Shown: piece by piece, positions 12,420 through 22,983 of the stretch
Numbering within the stretch: the stretch's first letter is position 1
Layout: every line of letters begins with the position of its first letter
Source of the DNA: Nymphaea colorata
Taxonomy: Eukaryota; Streptophyta; Magnoliopsida; Nymphaeales; Nymphaeaceae
Length of the DNA stretch: 64,000 bases
Assembly: GCF_008831285.2 (NCBI RefSeq)
Contig: NC_045148.1
Coordinates: 6,825,001 to 6,889,000 of the forward strand
Reading direction: 5' to 3'
Program-made: the position numbers and the translations under genes
Notes under the pieces: generated by a model
Told to the model about the DNA's origin: nothing
The model's database searches: none
The model's input: only the letters and a program-made list of their open reading frames with translations

Positions 12420-13190
12420 AAAATAATGATCTTGAGAATGGACCTTTGGTGTGACCCAAAATCCGTAGTGTGATGATGGCAGGTCCACATCAGTTTCATG
12501 AATTTCAAATCGGAAGCTATTAAATGCCTCTTCAGCATTTGAAAGGACAGGGGATTTCAGATCTATGGTACCATGCACAACATGTGGATCAGAGCCAGAG
12601 ATCTGATAATTGGAAGGAGAGTTGGATTTCAGATCTATGGATCAGACATCCTCATATCACTAATCTCAAATAACCTCAGATCTAAAATCCAAGTAAAAAA
12701 ACCATGTTATCTGTGATTTCGTTCACCACTAAGAAGAGGAATCTTGGTTTTCTTGCTTTGAAATTGAGGTTTTGAATGGACTTATCGTTGGCATTGCTAT
12801 TGTAGCCAAAAAATTGAGATGAAGGCACAAATATAAAACTTTGGGCACTTACGTATATAATTAAATACATCAAGTTGTGACAAGCAATATTAGCAAGCTT
12901 TTGGTGCCCATATTTAAGTGGTTTCCCCATTCTGAATCTGTTTCGTGAAGTCCCCGATCTCGCAAACGAAGTAAAATATGACGCTAAAGATTGAACTAAT
13001 TTTCCCAAATGCCGTTGCTGTGCCACCATGGATATCTCCGCATGTCATGTTCTCATAGGAAAACCTTTACTTCTTTTGTAGGTAAGATCACATTGATGTC
13101 TTCCAAGTCCTTCCTTGTTAGGTTATCACATATATAACTATAAGTAAAATGTCCAGTAAAATGAGACTTCCAACCACACTCACTCGCACT
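12420..13190. other. Spacer, no gene
   Basis: A word ggatttcagatctatgg occurs at about 12,553 and again at about 12,627, suggesting a decayed MITE. The ORFs here do not resemble any family that I know. Confidence 0.35.
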
Positions 13191-13201
13191 CTCTCTCTCT
13201 C

Positions 13202-13263
<62 letters not shown>
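13190..13263. repeat. (TC)n(TA)n microsatellite
   Basis: A CT run followed by an uninterrupted TA tract of more than 50 bp. A second TA tract lies at about 13,598-13,629. Confidence 0.95.
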
Positions 13264-13264
<1 letters not shown>

Positions 13265-13265
<1 letters not shown>

Positions 13266-13514
13266 ACTGATTACCTTTATGGTCCGATGGTTTTTCTTTT
13301 TAACTTTGCAATGCTAAAAATCATCGCAAATAGTGCATTATATGGTTAAAAATCATGTCCAATCAATTGCCATCACAAAATACTATATATATATAACTGA
13401 TTACCTTTATGGTCCCATGGTTTTTCTTTTTAACTTTGCAATGCTAGAAATCATCGCAAATAGTGCATTATATGGTTAAAAATCATGTCCAATCAATTGC
13501 CATCACAAAATACA
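13265..13514. repeat. 130-bp tandem duplication
   Basis: The segment beginning aactgattacctttatggtc at 13,265 recurs at 13,395 with only a couple of substitutions over about 120 bp. The copies are separated by a short TA tract. The near identity points to a recent event. Confidence 0.9.
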
Positions 13515-13593
13515 CATTTGCAATGGTTTTCAGCATCACAAAATATATAAAAAAAAAACAATTCCATCACACAAATTAGCCAGTTGATTTCAA

Positions 13594-13629
<36 letters not shown>

Positions 13630-13630
<1 letters not shown>

Positions 13631-14660
13631 CTTGAAAGTTTTGTTTATATATGTGGAATAAAAACGCCTGAGGTCTTACTTCTCATCCAAGTCTTAACCA
13701 TCATTATGTGCCTTGGTGATTTGTGTCATTAGACATAACCGGGTCACTGCTGGATGATAGAGACTCCTGGATAGCTAGTCATCCATTGGGTTGGTGGACC
13801 GCAGCAGCCATCATCCGCCACGGTTGTTGGCAAAATTTGGCGAGTACTCGCCGGCCGCCGGCCCCACCCGTAGCGATTGGCTCTGGATATCGTCAACAGC
13901 ATGAACATCTCAATAATTATTCTGTAGACATGAGTATTGACGAGAGTCGAAATCCGGTCGCCGGATGGAAAATGTAACGGCTAAATAAATGAATTATGTC
14001 TGTTACTATCAACTTCATATATCTCAAAAATATATCAAAAAAAACATGGCTAAATGATTGAATTAATTCTGTCAGTACCAACATCATCAATTAAAAAAAA
14101 TATCATAAAACATCACGACACGGCTAAATATGATTTTTGGTGACTGGTTTTAATATCTAATTATCCAACAACAATATCCGGCGGAGTACATTACTTGTAA
14201 ATTACCAAAAACCACCACTGGCATCCTTAAAATGTCAAGGCAAGTCTATAAATTTTAATTTAATTTTCTGAAGGATTGACGACAAAAACTATTCCCCATG
14301 ATCAGTTGTCATTTAGACCAAACTATTTATGTTCATTCTAACATCTATTGACGAGGATATGCCTAGTCTATGACATCGCCCATGTAGATTCTTTCGAGAG
14401 AATATAACTGTAACAAGCTTAAAGTTTGTTTGATTTTATTGGTGCCTTCTTATTTTATAAATCAAACCGCAAGTTTTCTGTAGCTTCTAAAATTCACCGA
14501 TGGAACGTGGAACATGCGTATTTTAGATTCATAAATCTATGTTTTGATCACAATATTCCGGGTGTTTATACACTGGTCATTCTTGTTTAAATTTCATTCC
14601 AAGGATTGATCAGCTATGCATTTTAGTGGATATGATGTAGACCAATGTACGTGAACTAAA
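13630..14660. other. Spacer, no gene
   Basis: Contains a locally GC-richer stretch (13,790-13,900) and repeated cggctaaataaatga-type words at 13,978 and 14,050. Nothing recognisable is encoded. Confidence 0.35.
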
Positions 14661-14681
14661 TGTTGGTGTATGAACTAAATG

Positions 14682-14998
14682 TTGGTGTATGGAATTTGAT
14701 CCATACTGGACACTCATATGCAATACCGCAGATCCTTATGTAAGGGCATTTATGTCATTTTGTATATATGTGGGTTTGCCCTAATCCTTATGTTGTGAGG
14801 AGGGCCGTAGTTTTCTTCTTGGTCATCTCTCTGAGAGTGTCTGTGTTCATCTGAGAGTGAATAGTGAAAGTTCTGTGCGACCATGGACGTAGAAGATTAT
14901 CGCTTCGAACCACGTAAATCTATGTCTTCTTTCTTGTTGCTTTTATCCCTCTCTTGAGAGTGCGAGAGGAGAGTTTTGTGTGTTGTTACTAACACTAA
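14682..14998 (+). mobile_element. Solo LTR of a Ty1/copia element
   Basis: Starts tgttggtgtatggaatttg, has CTCT/GAGAGTG-rich sequence, and carries the GGACGTAG-GAACCACGTAAAT segment that in many plant copia LTRs sits near the R/U5 end. It ends in tgttgttactaaca. No internal domain or primer-binding site follows, so it is a solo or truncated LTR. Just upstream, ctaaatgttggtgtatg is repeated twice. Confidence 0.5.
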
Positions 14999-15234
14999 GG
15001 ACATGTGATGAGAGAGAAAACATATAATGTGAGCTTAACTATGCTTGAAATCGAGGTGGGGAGGTACAATTCCAGCGGCCAAAGATCACCCATATAATAT
15101 GAGGATATATAGTTTTCAATATAAATTAATGAAGATCATGGATCGAAGTCTCTCCTGGGTAGGACGGATGGACCTAGATCCAAGTAAGGGATTTCGATGC
15201 CTTTCAATAGCTAAGTTCCACAAAATATGGTAAA

Positions 15235-15636
15235 CTGAAAGAAACAATGAAAAATGAAAGAGAGAGCGAGCAAAGGCAAACAGACAACGCAATCCATACG
15301 TGGTTTGGCAAGAAGTGCCTCAGGCCAATACCACCACTCTCTCTACTCCTTCTCTTGAGTTTTTTTTTTTTTTTTTTCCAGTAGATTAGAGTAGAAGTGA
15401 CGATAGATCTTATTAATTTATTGCGGTCATGACCCTCATTACATATTTTCTTTGATCTACATTCCTTGATTACAAGGTATTGTTAGATAGACTTTATCAT
15501 TTCGATTCACATTGGGATCACGATAGATAGGGTCGACTTTCCTTTCTTCATCATCTCCTTGCCATCAGATTTCTTGCAGTTTAACATTACCCCAAGATTC
15601 CTTTTACTACAACTTACCATCTCATGCAAGTTTAAC
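15235..15636 (-). mobile_element. 3' LTR of the minus-strand copia fragment
   Basis: Read on the minus strand it begins TGTTAAACTTGCATG immediately after the coding remnant. It carries AATAAATTAATAAG (a polyadenylation-type word) and a long A-run (plus-strand T-run at about 15,359-15,377), and ends in a TCTCTCTTTCA-like stretch. The end point is approximate. Confidence 0.5.
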
Positions 15637-15639
15637 ATC

Positions 15640-16659
15640 CCCTCTCAATTTAATCTCCTAAAGATTTAGCTTGTTCCATAGCATGGTGAACCAAATACTT
15701 GAAAGTGCTTACGTGAGGACGTCGGCATTTTGCTCTTCAGAGTTCAAGAACTATAACTGTATTTCTCCTTTAGCAATATGTCCCTTGACAAATTAATGAA
15801 AATAAATTTCTATATGTTTGGCTCTTACATGAAAAATTGGCTTTGTGGCAAGAAAAGTTATACCAAGATTGTCGCACCGGATGACCAGAATACTGTTGAT
15901 GCTCTCCAATCTCTTGAAGAAGTTGCTCTATCCAATTGATTCAAAGACTGCGGCAGCCACTGCCTTTTATTCAAACCCCAGTCACCGATCCAGCAAGTCA
16001 GCCGATTCTTGTCTGAGTCGCCAGAGCTTTTGTGTTAACTCGCTTGGGTCCTGACTCGTGGCCCAGTGAAAAGATGATCCCGAGCCGACTCGGGTGATTT
16101 CGAGTCAACTCACCCAGTTTGCCAACAGGCTTCCAACAAGGAGTTCTTGGATATATTTATCCTGTGATGGAATAGTACCGTCTTTCTCATAAATGACTTC
16201 CATTTCTAAAAGGTAATTTAAAACTTTTGTCTTTGATAGAGCTCTCTTGAGAGTTCCGTAATGAATCTCATGAGTCGGCTCTTTTCACTGATAAAATCAA
16301 TGCGCCGTGGACTACGAGGTGTATTCAGGTCAACAGTTGGTGCTCTAGGTGACACATGGAATCCGATTCAGTCACACTTTGAGGTTCATAAGGCAAAGGA
16401 ATAGGTATAATTACAAGCAGTGAGGTTGGACTAGGTTGCCCTGGTTCTTCATGGGTTGTCCTTGCCAAGAACATGAGTACTAACTTCCTGTACACTAAAT
16501 GGGTGTTTATCATTAGGAATGAAATTTTGCTCTCATCAAGCACAAGATGCCCAAACATAACAATCTTCTTTGCAGCATGATAAAAAACAAACGAAACCCT
16601 TATACTGAGAACCATACCCAATAAAGATGCATGGTCTTAACTTGAGTGCTGATGAACAT
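15640..16659 (-). pseudogene. Ty1/copia pol pseudogene with internal deletion
   Basis: Minus-strand reading. Near 16,600-16,640 the end of the integrase/connector appears as CIFIGYGSQYKGF, then HLVLDESKISF in a shifted frame. At 15,900-15,660 the end of RNase H appears in pieces: the WCDN-like start, then [16 protein letters not shown] and EEQNADVLTKAL. The reverse transcriptase and most of RNase H between them are missing and replaced by unrelated sequence, with several stops. The element is not functional. Its upstream part was later split by the GC-rich hAT element, because host sequence continues at 17,517. Confidence 0.75.
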
Positions 16660-16770
16660 TAGGGCTGGACGTCGGGCCGGGCCGGCCGTACTGAGAACCA
16701 TACCCAATAAAGATGCATGGTCTTAACTTGAGTGCTGATGAACATTAGGGCTGGACGTCGGGCCGGGCTG
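16603..16770. repeat. 86-bp tandem duplication spanning a transposon junction
   Basis: tactgagaaccatacccaat starts at 16,603 and again at 16,689. The copies look identical over about 78 bp, including the target site ATGAACAT and the first bases TAGGGCTGGACGTCGGGCC of the hAT element. Host flank and element end were copied together. Confidence 0.9.
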
Positions 16771-17508
16771 CCGTCGGGCCGGCCCGGCCCGACCCGATTG
16801 GGCCCGGTCCTGGGCCAGGAAAAAACTTGGCTCGGGCCAGACTCGATTGGGCCCGGTCATGGGCCAGGAAAAAACTTGGCTCGAGCCAGACTCGGGCCCG
16901 ATAGGCTGGCCGCAACAGTGGTCCCAGGTCCAATAGGCTGGCCCGGCAGCGGTCCCAGGCTGGATAGGCCGGCCCGGCCCGACTCCCGGGCTCCCCCTTC
17001 CGCTCCTCCTGTCCTCCCTCTCCGCTCCCCCTCTCCCATCCCGTCTCTTCTCTCACTCTCCCTCTCTGCTCCCCCCTCTCTCTTCCCGTCTCCCTCTCCA
17101 CTCTCCCTCCCCCTCTCCCCTTCCTTCCTTTCCCCCTCTCGGTCAATCCCTCTTCCTCTTCCTCTCCGCTCCCCCTCTCCCTCTTTCTTCTCCTCTACGC
17201 TCCCCCTTTCCCTACGCGCGCTCCCTGCTGAAGTCCGGCGAGGGACAGTTCCGGCGTGGGAGGTGGCTCCTACGCTGCCCGCCGCGGCCGTCGACTCACC
17301 GCGGTCCGCGGTCCATCTGTAGCAGCTCCGGGAGGGAGACGGGAGGGGGAGCCGGGCCGGGCTGGGCCTCATTTTGAGTGGACGCGCCCGGTACCCGGCC
17401 CGGCCCGGCAATATTATGGGCCGGCCCCGGGCTTCAGGCCCGATGGGCCGACTTGGGCTGGGGCAAACCTGGCCGGGCGGGGCCGGCCTGACCCGATACC
17501 CACCCTTA
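16746..17508. mobile_element. GC-rich non-autonomous hAT element
   Basis: Bounded by a perfect 8-bp direct repeat ATGAACAT (16,738-16,745 and 17,509-17,516). Terminal inverted repeats are TAGGGCTGGACGTCGGGC on the left and TAAGGGTGGGTATCGGGT on the right (opposite strand). An 8-bp duplication and TAGGG-type ends are hallmarks of hAT elements. The interior is a GGCCCGG-rich left arm, a CTCTCC-rich middle and a GGCCGGG-rich right arm. Long Pro/Arg/Ser ORFs cross it on both strands, but they are composition artefacts. No transposase is present. Confidence 0.8.
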
Positions 17509-17555
17509 ATGAACATCACCCAAATAGGGAAAACAAATTTAACTAATGACCCTTG

Positions 17556-18090
17556 AGTTGGGTCGGGTCCAGCCTCAAAAGAGGACCCGACCCCACCCAT
17601 CACTTAAGTGACGAGCGGGAGAAAGGAGAGGGCACCCACGATGGTGCCCTAGCTCTCACGCCGACCCTCTCTCTCTCGTTTTTGGCTCTTTTGAAGAAAA
17701 GGAAGAGAGGCTTCCCTCGTGGCTCACACCAAGCAAGGAGAAGAGGAAGAAGAAAGCAAAGAAGAGAAGGGGAGAAGGAAGGCAAGAAGGAAAGCAGAAG
17801 AAGAGCACGGTTGTGGGTTTGGGCAGCCGTGTGGGTTCAAGCGTAGAGAGAGAAATTGAATAAAACAAGGGAAAGAAAAGAAGAACATACGGTGATTTCT
17901 TTTCTTGTCGTTTTCTTGTGCATTCATTCTTAAGAATGATTTATGCTATTCTCTGCAAGAAGAACAACGTAGTTGTATTGCCTCTTTGAAGTATAAATAT
18001 ATATATCTCTTGCCCTTGGTTTTTTACCTCATTATTGGGGGTTTTTCCACGTAAATTGGTGTCTATTATTTTCTACATTGTTTAGCATAT
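17556..18090 (+). mobile_element. Probable copia-type LTR remnant
   Basis: The 3' portion, ttttttacctcattattggg followed by gggtttttccacgtaaattg and gtgtctattattttctac, matches the U5 style of plant copia LTRs. GAATAAAAC at about 17,856 could be its polyadenylation word. Near the start, GGGTCGGGTCC (17,560-17,570) and GGACCCGACCC (17,583-17,593) form a perfect 11-bp inverted repeat. No internal copia domain follows on the plus strand, so the call is tentative. Confidence 0.35.
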
Positions 18091-20853
18091 ATCTTGACGT
18101 ATATTGCTGCAATAGTGGTGTTGGAAACTCGTTCTTATGCTTGCAGCCCTGTGATTCTGTTTTTTAGCAGTTTTGTGGTGATTTGCCCTCTTTTATTGTT
18201 GTTGAAGCATTCTTTTGGGGATTATAACTACCGCAACATGGTCAAAGGGCATGTTTGATTTCCATTCCATTGTGTTTCCATGTTTTTTGAGATGAGCAAG
18301 GCAGCCGGGAATGGGCACTCCAAACATAAGCTACCTTCAGCCGGAACACCATGTTCCGCATATCGAACAAGGTAAACCGCTAGCAAATCATACTTGTGCT
18401 GACTGATCCTTTTCAATAAAGTTGTTTCCAAATCCCAGTGATCGACGCGAAGGGAGCTAGCTAGATAGTGCAGGCCATCTTCGGTCTGGGGCATGCATCA
18501 GGTATTGTTCCCTTGATTCACATCTCATGTATTGTTCCCTTGATTCACATCTCATTGTCCGACCAAACAGCCATAAATAACGTACTGAACATATTATAAA
18601 TGGTTTGTCATACAAAAATAATAAATATATAAAGTCAGGGACAGAGCCATAAATTTTTCATGGGATAGGCAAAATTAAAATTTCTAAATTTTGACTAGAG
18701 CCGAAATATTATTTTTCAAACTTTTTATATAAAACAAGTGATTTTTTTTAATTTACATATATTTTTTCTTTTTTGAGATGGGATCAGGGCCCATGCAGGC
18801 CCTAGCTTGACTCCGCCCTTGTATTATAACGAGGATGCACCAACAGAATTTACCAAGTCATAAAGACTTTTAAAGAATAAGCAATGCTGAGTTCACATTT
18901 GATGTCACATTGAGGAAGAGTGGTTGTTGAGGTGAGGGCGGTTCTTCAACAGTGGGCGTGGAGTTTTCTCATCGTATTGATGTTTGACTGGAAACAAAAT
19001 TCTTGGGGAAATTCGTGGAAGTCAAGCATAATGTACCGCTGGTTTAGACATTAGTAATAGAAGGAATTGGTTTGTTTTCAACGAGCACGCTTGAGGAAGA
19101 ACCCTGTAAGGTCATGATCCGGACTAAGGATGTGATCAGCATATAATTTCAATTGGAATAGACTCGTTGAGAAAAATCACATCCTATCAATGACAGGATG
19201 CAAATGTGATAAAGGATTTTCCATACATAATCTGTCGATTTTTACAGTAATCCAAATCTGTTTACATCTAAAAGATGTGATACTGACCAACATTTAGTAC
19301 TTAGACCAACTTAATTAGGTTTACTTAATTGATTGGGATTTGATTGAGTTACACTTGATTTTTTTTTTTTTTTTTTTTTACGAAGAAAATGTCAGCTCTT
19401 TTTTTTTTTTTGGTTGGGATTTGAACTCATATTCAAAAAGTATCTAAACAAAGAAGTAGTAAGCTAGCTAGTACCTGTTTTCTTTACCGATTAAATGGAT
19501 TCCGAATCAGGTGGTCAGCCCGTCAAGTAAACCCGACCCATAAACAACCTTGCCCGTTGGGGGTAGATTCAAATCCGATATGTTGCCATATGTGACTGTC
19601 CAGATATTTCTTATTTATTTTAACTTGGAAATGAATTTCTGCGGACCATGTCCAATTTTTCACACGTAATCAGCTTTACATGTTTGTGAAAATCAGATAT
19701 TTTTTGAACTTGGTACCAAAACCATATGACGGTTTCTGCATCTTAATTGCGAAAAGGATGTTTGTTATCTATTTCAACGATTTGAATTTGGATTTAAATC
19801 CAATGTTGGATTAGACCCAACCGTTGACATAGAACAAAGCAGCGTGCTGTGTGAGAAAAGGAAGCGAACTTGGTTATATGCGCCATACTGATGCATGAAT
19901 TTTTGTGCGCCGGTATGGTTAATGACTAAACTACCTTTAAATCACACTAGAAAAAAAACTTTTTGTAAACAAAAAAAATGAAAAAAAAAAGTAAAAACAT
20001 TATAGAAGACATTTCTTTTTAACAAATTATCAGTCTTTCCTTTACAGCGTACCGTGCGGCCATTCCAAAAATTTCTTTGACACGTGCAAGAAAATAACTT
20101 ACAAACAGTTTGGAAAGTTAAAAACATATAAAGAAAGATATAAATAAGATCTCTAATGGGAAATTTTCTTTGTCCTTCCAATAAACGCACCCAAATCTCT
20201 CAATGAAATTCATGACTCCAGCCTGTGCACGGTTGTATTTGAAGACTTTTTAACATTCTCTAGCATGAGTTCTTTTCATGATGTTATCCTTGCAGTGCAA
20301 CCACTTGAAAAGTCTTTAATCCCCAAAGTTAAACAAAAATATATATTGTAAAGTCAGTCGAGGTGATTCAGCCAATAAATAGTTATTCCCTCAAAGGATA
20401 CAAACTTTTTTTGTGTTGACCATTGGCTTTGGACGTTTTTTTCCCCTCTTTTTTGTCTCTTTAATTCTGTAGTTCTGCAATAATTTAACGTGCTTTCCTC
20501 TATGGCTCCTTCAGTTATTCGATGTAGAAAGCAAAGTTAAAGATTTGTATCTTTCTCCTTCTCTTTTATGAAGTGATAATCAATTCCTGTTTCTGTGCTT
20601 TATGTGCACAAGGGTGTCTTTTACGATCCATTTAAACGCAAACTTGATGAAAAGAAGTCTTTAATCTTTTTAATTTATCGTAGAAAGGGTTGGTTGCATT
20701 TTAACGTTACCAACCATTTTTGTTGTATCGATTATTACCACCAAAAGTTTCAGTGCGTTTCCTAAATCTTTTCTTAATCCTAAAAGAGTAAGAAAATATA
20801 ATGAAGACATCCCTCCAACAAAGCTGGTTAAGTGCACAGGTGGATGCTAAAAA

Positions 20854-20968
20854 TTGGTGCACAGGGGTGGAATTGATCAAACTATTCATATTAAATAATA
20901 AAAAAAAAACTTGGTGCACAGGAATGAAAATGATCAAACTATTCATATTAAAATAATAAATAGACTTT
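20854..20968. repeat. 57-bp tandem duplication
   Basis: ttggtgcacagg at 20,854 and 20,911, each followed by gatcaaactattcatatta. The two units are similar but not identical. Confidence 0.75.
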
Positions 20969-21315
20969 GTAAAAGGGCAAAAAGGGATTGTAAAAAATGA
21001 AAATGTCTAAAATGTCCACCTCTTTTAAACAAGTTTCAAAAATGCCCCCACGCCTTCGGTGCATTTTTAGACTGCAAGCTGACAACTCCAAAGAGAATAA
21101 CAGACCCAGAAAACATGAAAAAGGAAAGTTTTGGTGCAGCTTCTTTAGATGTACCTTACCATGCTCTGGGTTAATGGTTCAGCCAAATGCCCACCCATTT
21201 ACACACCCAACTATCTCAATGAAATTCATCAACTCCACAGTGCGGCTGAATCTCTTTGAAAGCACACATACATTTTGTTTTTTTAAAAGTTATAAACTTT
21301 TTAACATATGCCTAA

Positions 21316-21708
21316 GGTTGTACAATGAGTTGAGTCAACTTAATCACGACTGGAACTTGTTCATATAAGTTTGACTCGAGCTTGACTCATTTAATAAGCA
21401 AGCCAAGCTTAAGCTTGAGTTAAAAATCAAACCATAAATGAGTTGAGTTCATGTTACACGAGCCGAACTTGTTTAAACTCAACTTGGTTCGTGCCTTTTC
21501 TGTTTGTTAATTTTCAAGAGTGTCGGTAATTTTTGACAAATTTGAACACCTTTTTGTGGCTTTTAATTTTGTTTAAAGAAAAAAATATATGAATCAAGTG
21601 CTACAAGCTTTACCAAGTCGAGCTCGAGCACATACTCAGTTTACTGGGTCGAGTTCAAGTTCACCTCATAAAGCTCGAGCCTATCACAAGCCAAGCTCGA
21701 CCTGGCGA
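21316..21708 (+). repeat. GAGCTC/CTCGAG-rich dispersed element, copy 2
   Basis: Starts GGTTGTACAATGAGTTGAGT and ends in CACCTCATAAAGCTCGAG-type sequence. It interrupts block A: the flanking words tttttaacat and ttctctagcatgag are adjacent in the sister segment at 20.25 kb. That is direct evidence that this stretch was inserted. No coding capacity is seen. Confidence 0.6.
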
Positions 21709-22929
21709 AGAGAGTGGTTGACTCTAGAATCCTACACATTTCTCTAGCATGAGCTCATTTGATGATATTATATATCCTCATCATCATAAAAGGATGGTTG
21801 CTATGCAGCCACTGGAAAGATGTTCAACCTCAAAGAAATAAATTATTAATTATTTTGAAGTCAATGGGGGTAATCGTGTCACCAAACAAATAATTCAAGC
21901 TTTCAAAAAACTCATTAAAAACTTGTTTTCCTTAAACTAAGTTTTCAAAAAATTGTTTGAGATAATATCCAATTAATGCCTCTTAATATTTTCAATAAAT
22001 CAGGGAAAAAGTTGTGTGCATTTTATCATTACAAACATTGTAGCGCATCGATGATTGCCACCCAAGAGTTCAGGTGTGTTTTTTAAAAACTTCCATTATC
22101 TAATACCACTAAAAAGATCAGATTTGTTTCCTAAAAACTTTTGTTAGCAAACACTTAGGGGTATTGATCACGTTTACCGTCCAAGATTTAGGTGTGTTTC
22201 ATAAAAACATCCTAATCTTAGAGTAAAGAAGATAGTGAAAACAGTCAACCAACTTGCATGATGTTGCCCATACTTTGAAGCTAACTCTACCTCAGGTCAA
22301 CTCAGAAGAACCAGGGGTGGAGTTTTAAAAAATTGGCTAAGGGGTGCTAGTTATATAATTTTAAATTTTTAAGGGGCATCTGTATGTAAATGACCACGAG
22401 TTTCAATACGAAACAAACATTTTTTTGGGCTTGTGTGGGCAATCGCCACCATAACCACACCTGCCTCTGCCCTTAAGAAGAACAGAGCACAGAAACAAGG
22501 AAAGAAATATTTGGTGCATGTCTTCCCAATTTTTATAGATGAACCTTCTCATGAAGTTGCTTCTAAGTTCTCAATTCCACCGAATACATCATCGGAGCAG
22601 CTGTTGACAAATTACACATTTCTTCTGTAAGGTATTGAGCAAAGAAAGAGAAAAGAAAAAAGAAAAGAAAAAGAAAAATATTGTTGAAGAATGAGGTTAC
22701 AAGAGGAGAAGATTACCAATGAGGAGAAGAAGACTATTACATCACAACTGGGGAAACTCTAAACCTATTCATAGAGAGATTAGGATCATTCTAAATGTGA
22801 ATAATTACTAGGTAATGAGAGTTTAACATTAATGTAACTTGGTGGTTTACATTAATCATGGTGGTTGGGAGTAGGTGATTCTTCTCCAGACTTCTCTGGA
22901 TCAATGTTATCTGGACACTTCCTCAACAC

Positions 22930-22983
22930 CTTCTATATATATTGGTGCAGTTGATAACAAATTACACAGAACTTCTCACTTTG
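22930..22983 (+). promoter_or_regulatory. Duplicated leader-exon end with TATA-like tract
   Basis: ctatatatattgg lies about 40 bp before a GT donor (GTAAGCACTC at 22,984). The same donor and following intron-like sequence are found in block B at 46,165, ahead of the small-protein gene. This looks like a copied promoter and first-exon remnant. Whether it is transcribed is unknown. Confidence 0.35.

Noticed and set aside
16660..17510. CpG island or promoter interpretation of the GC-rich block
   Set aside because: The perfect ATGAACAT duplication and TAGGG-type inverted ends explain it as a transposon; no gene starts nearby.
16732..17603. Long Pro/Arg/Ser-rich ORFs on both strands (up to 248 aa)
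   Set aside because: They are mirror-image translations of GGCCCGG and CTCTCC repeats inside a hAT element bounded by an 8-bp duplication; no domain or splice context.
19395..19480. tRNA gene or SINE suggested by GAGTTCAAATCCC on the minus strand
   Set aside because: B-box-like word only; no A box at the right distance and no cloverleaf. The corresponding block B sequence is diverged.
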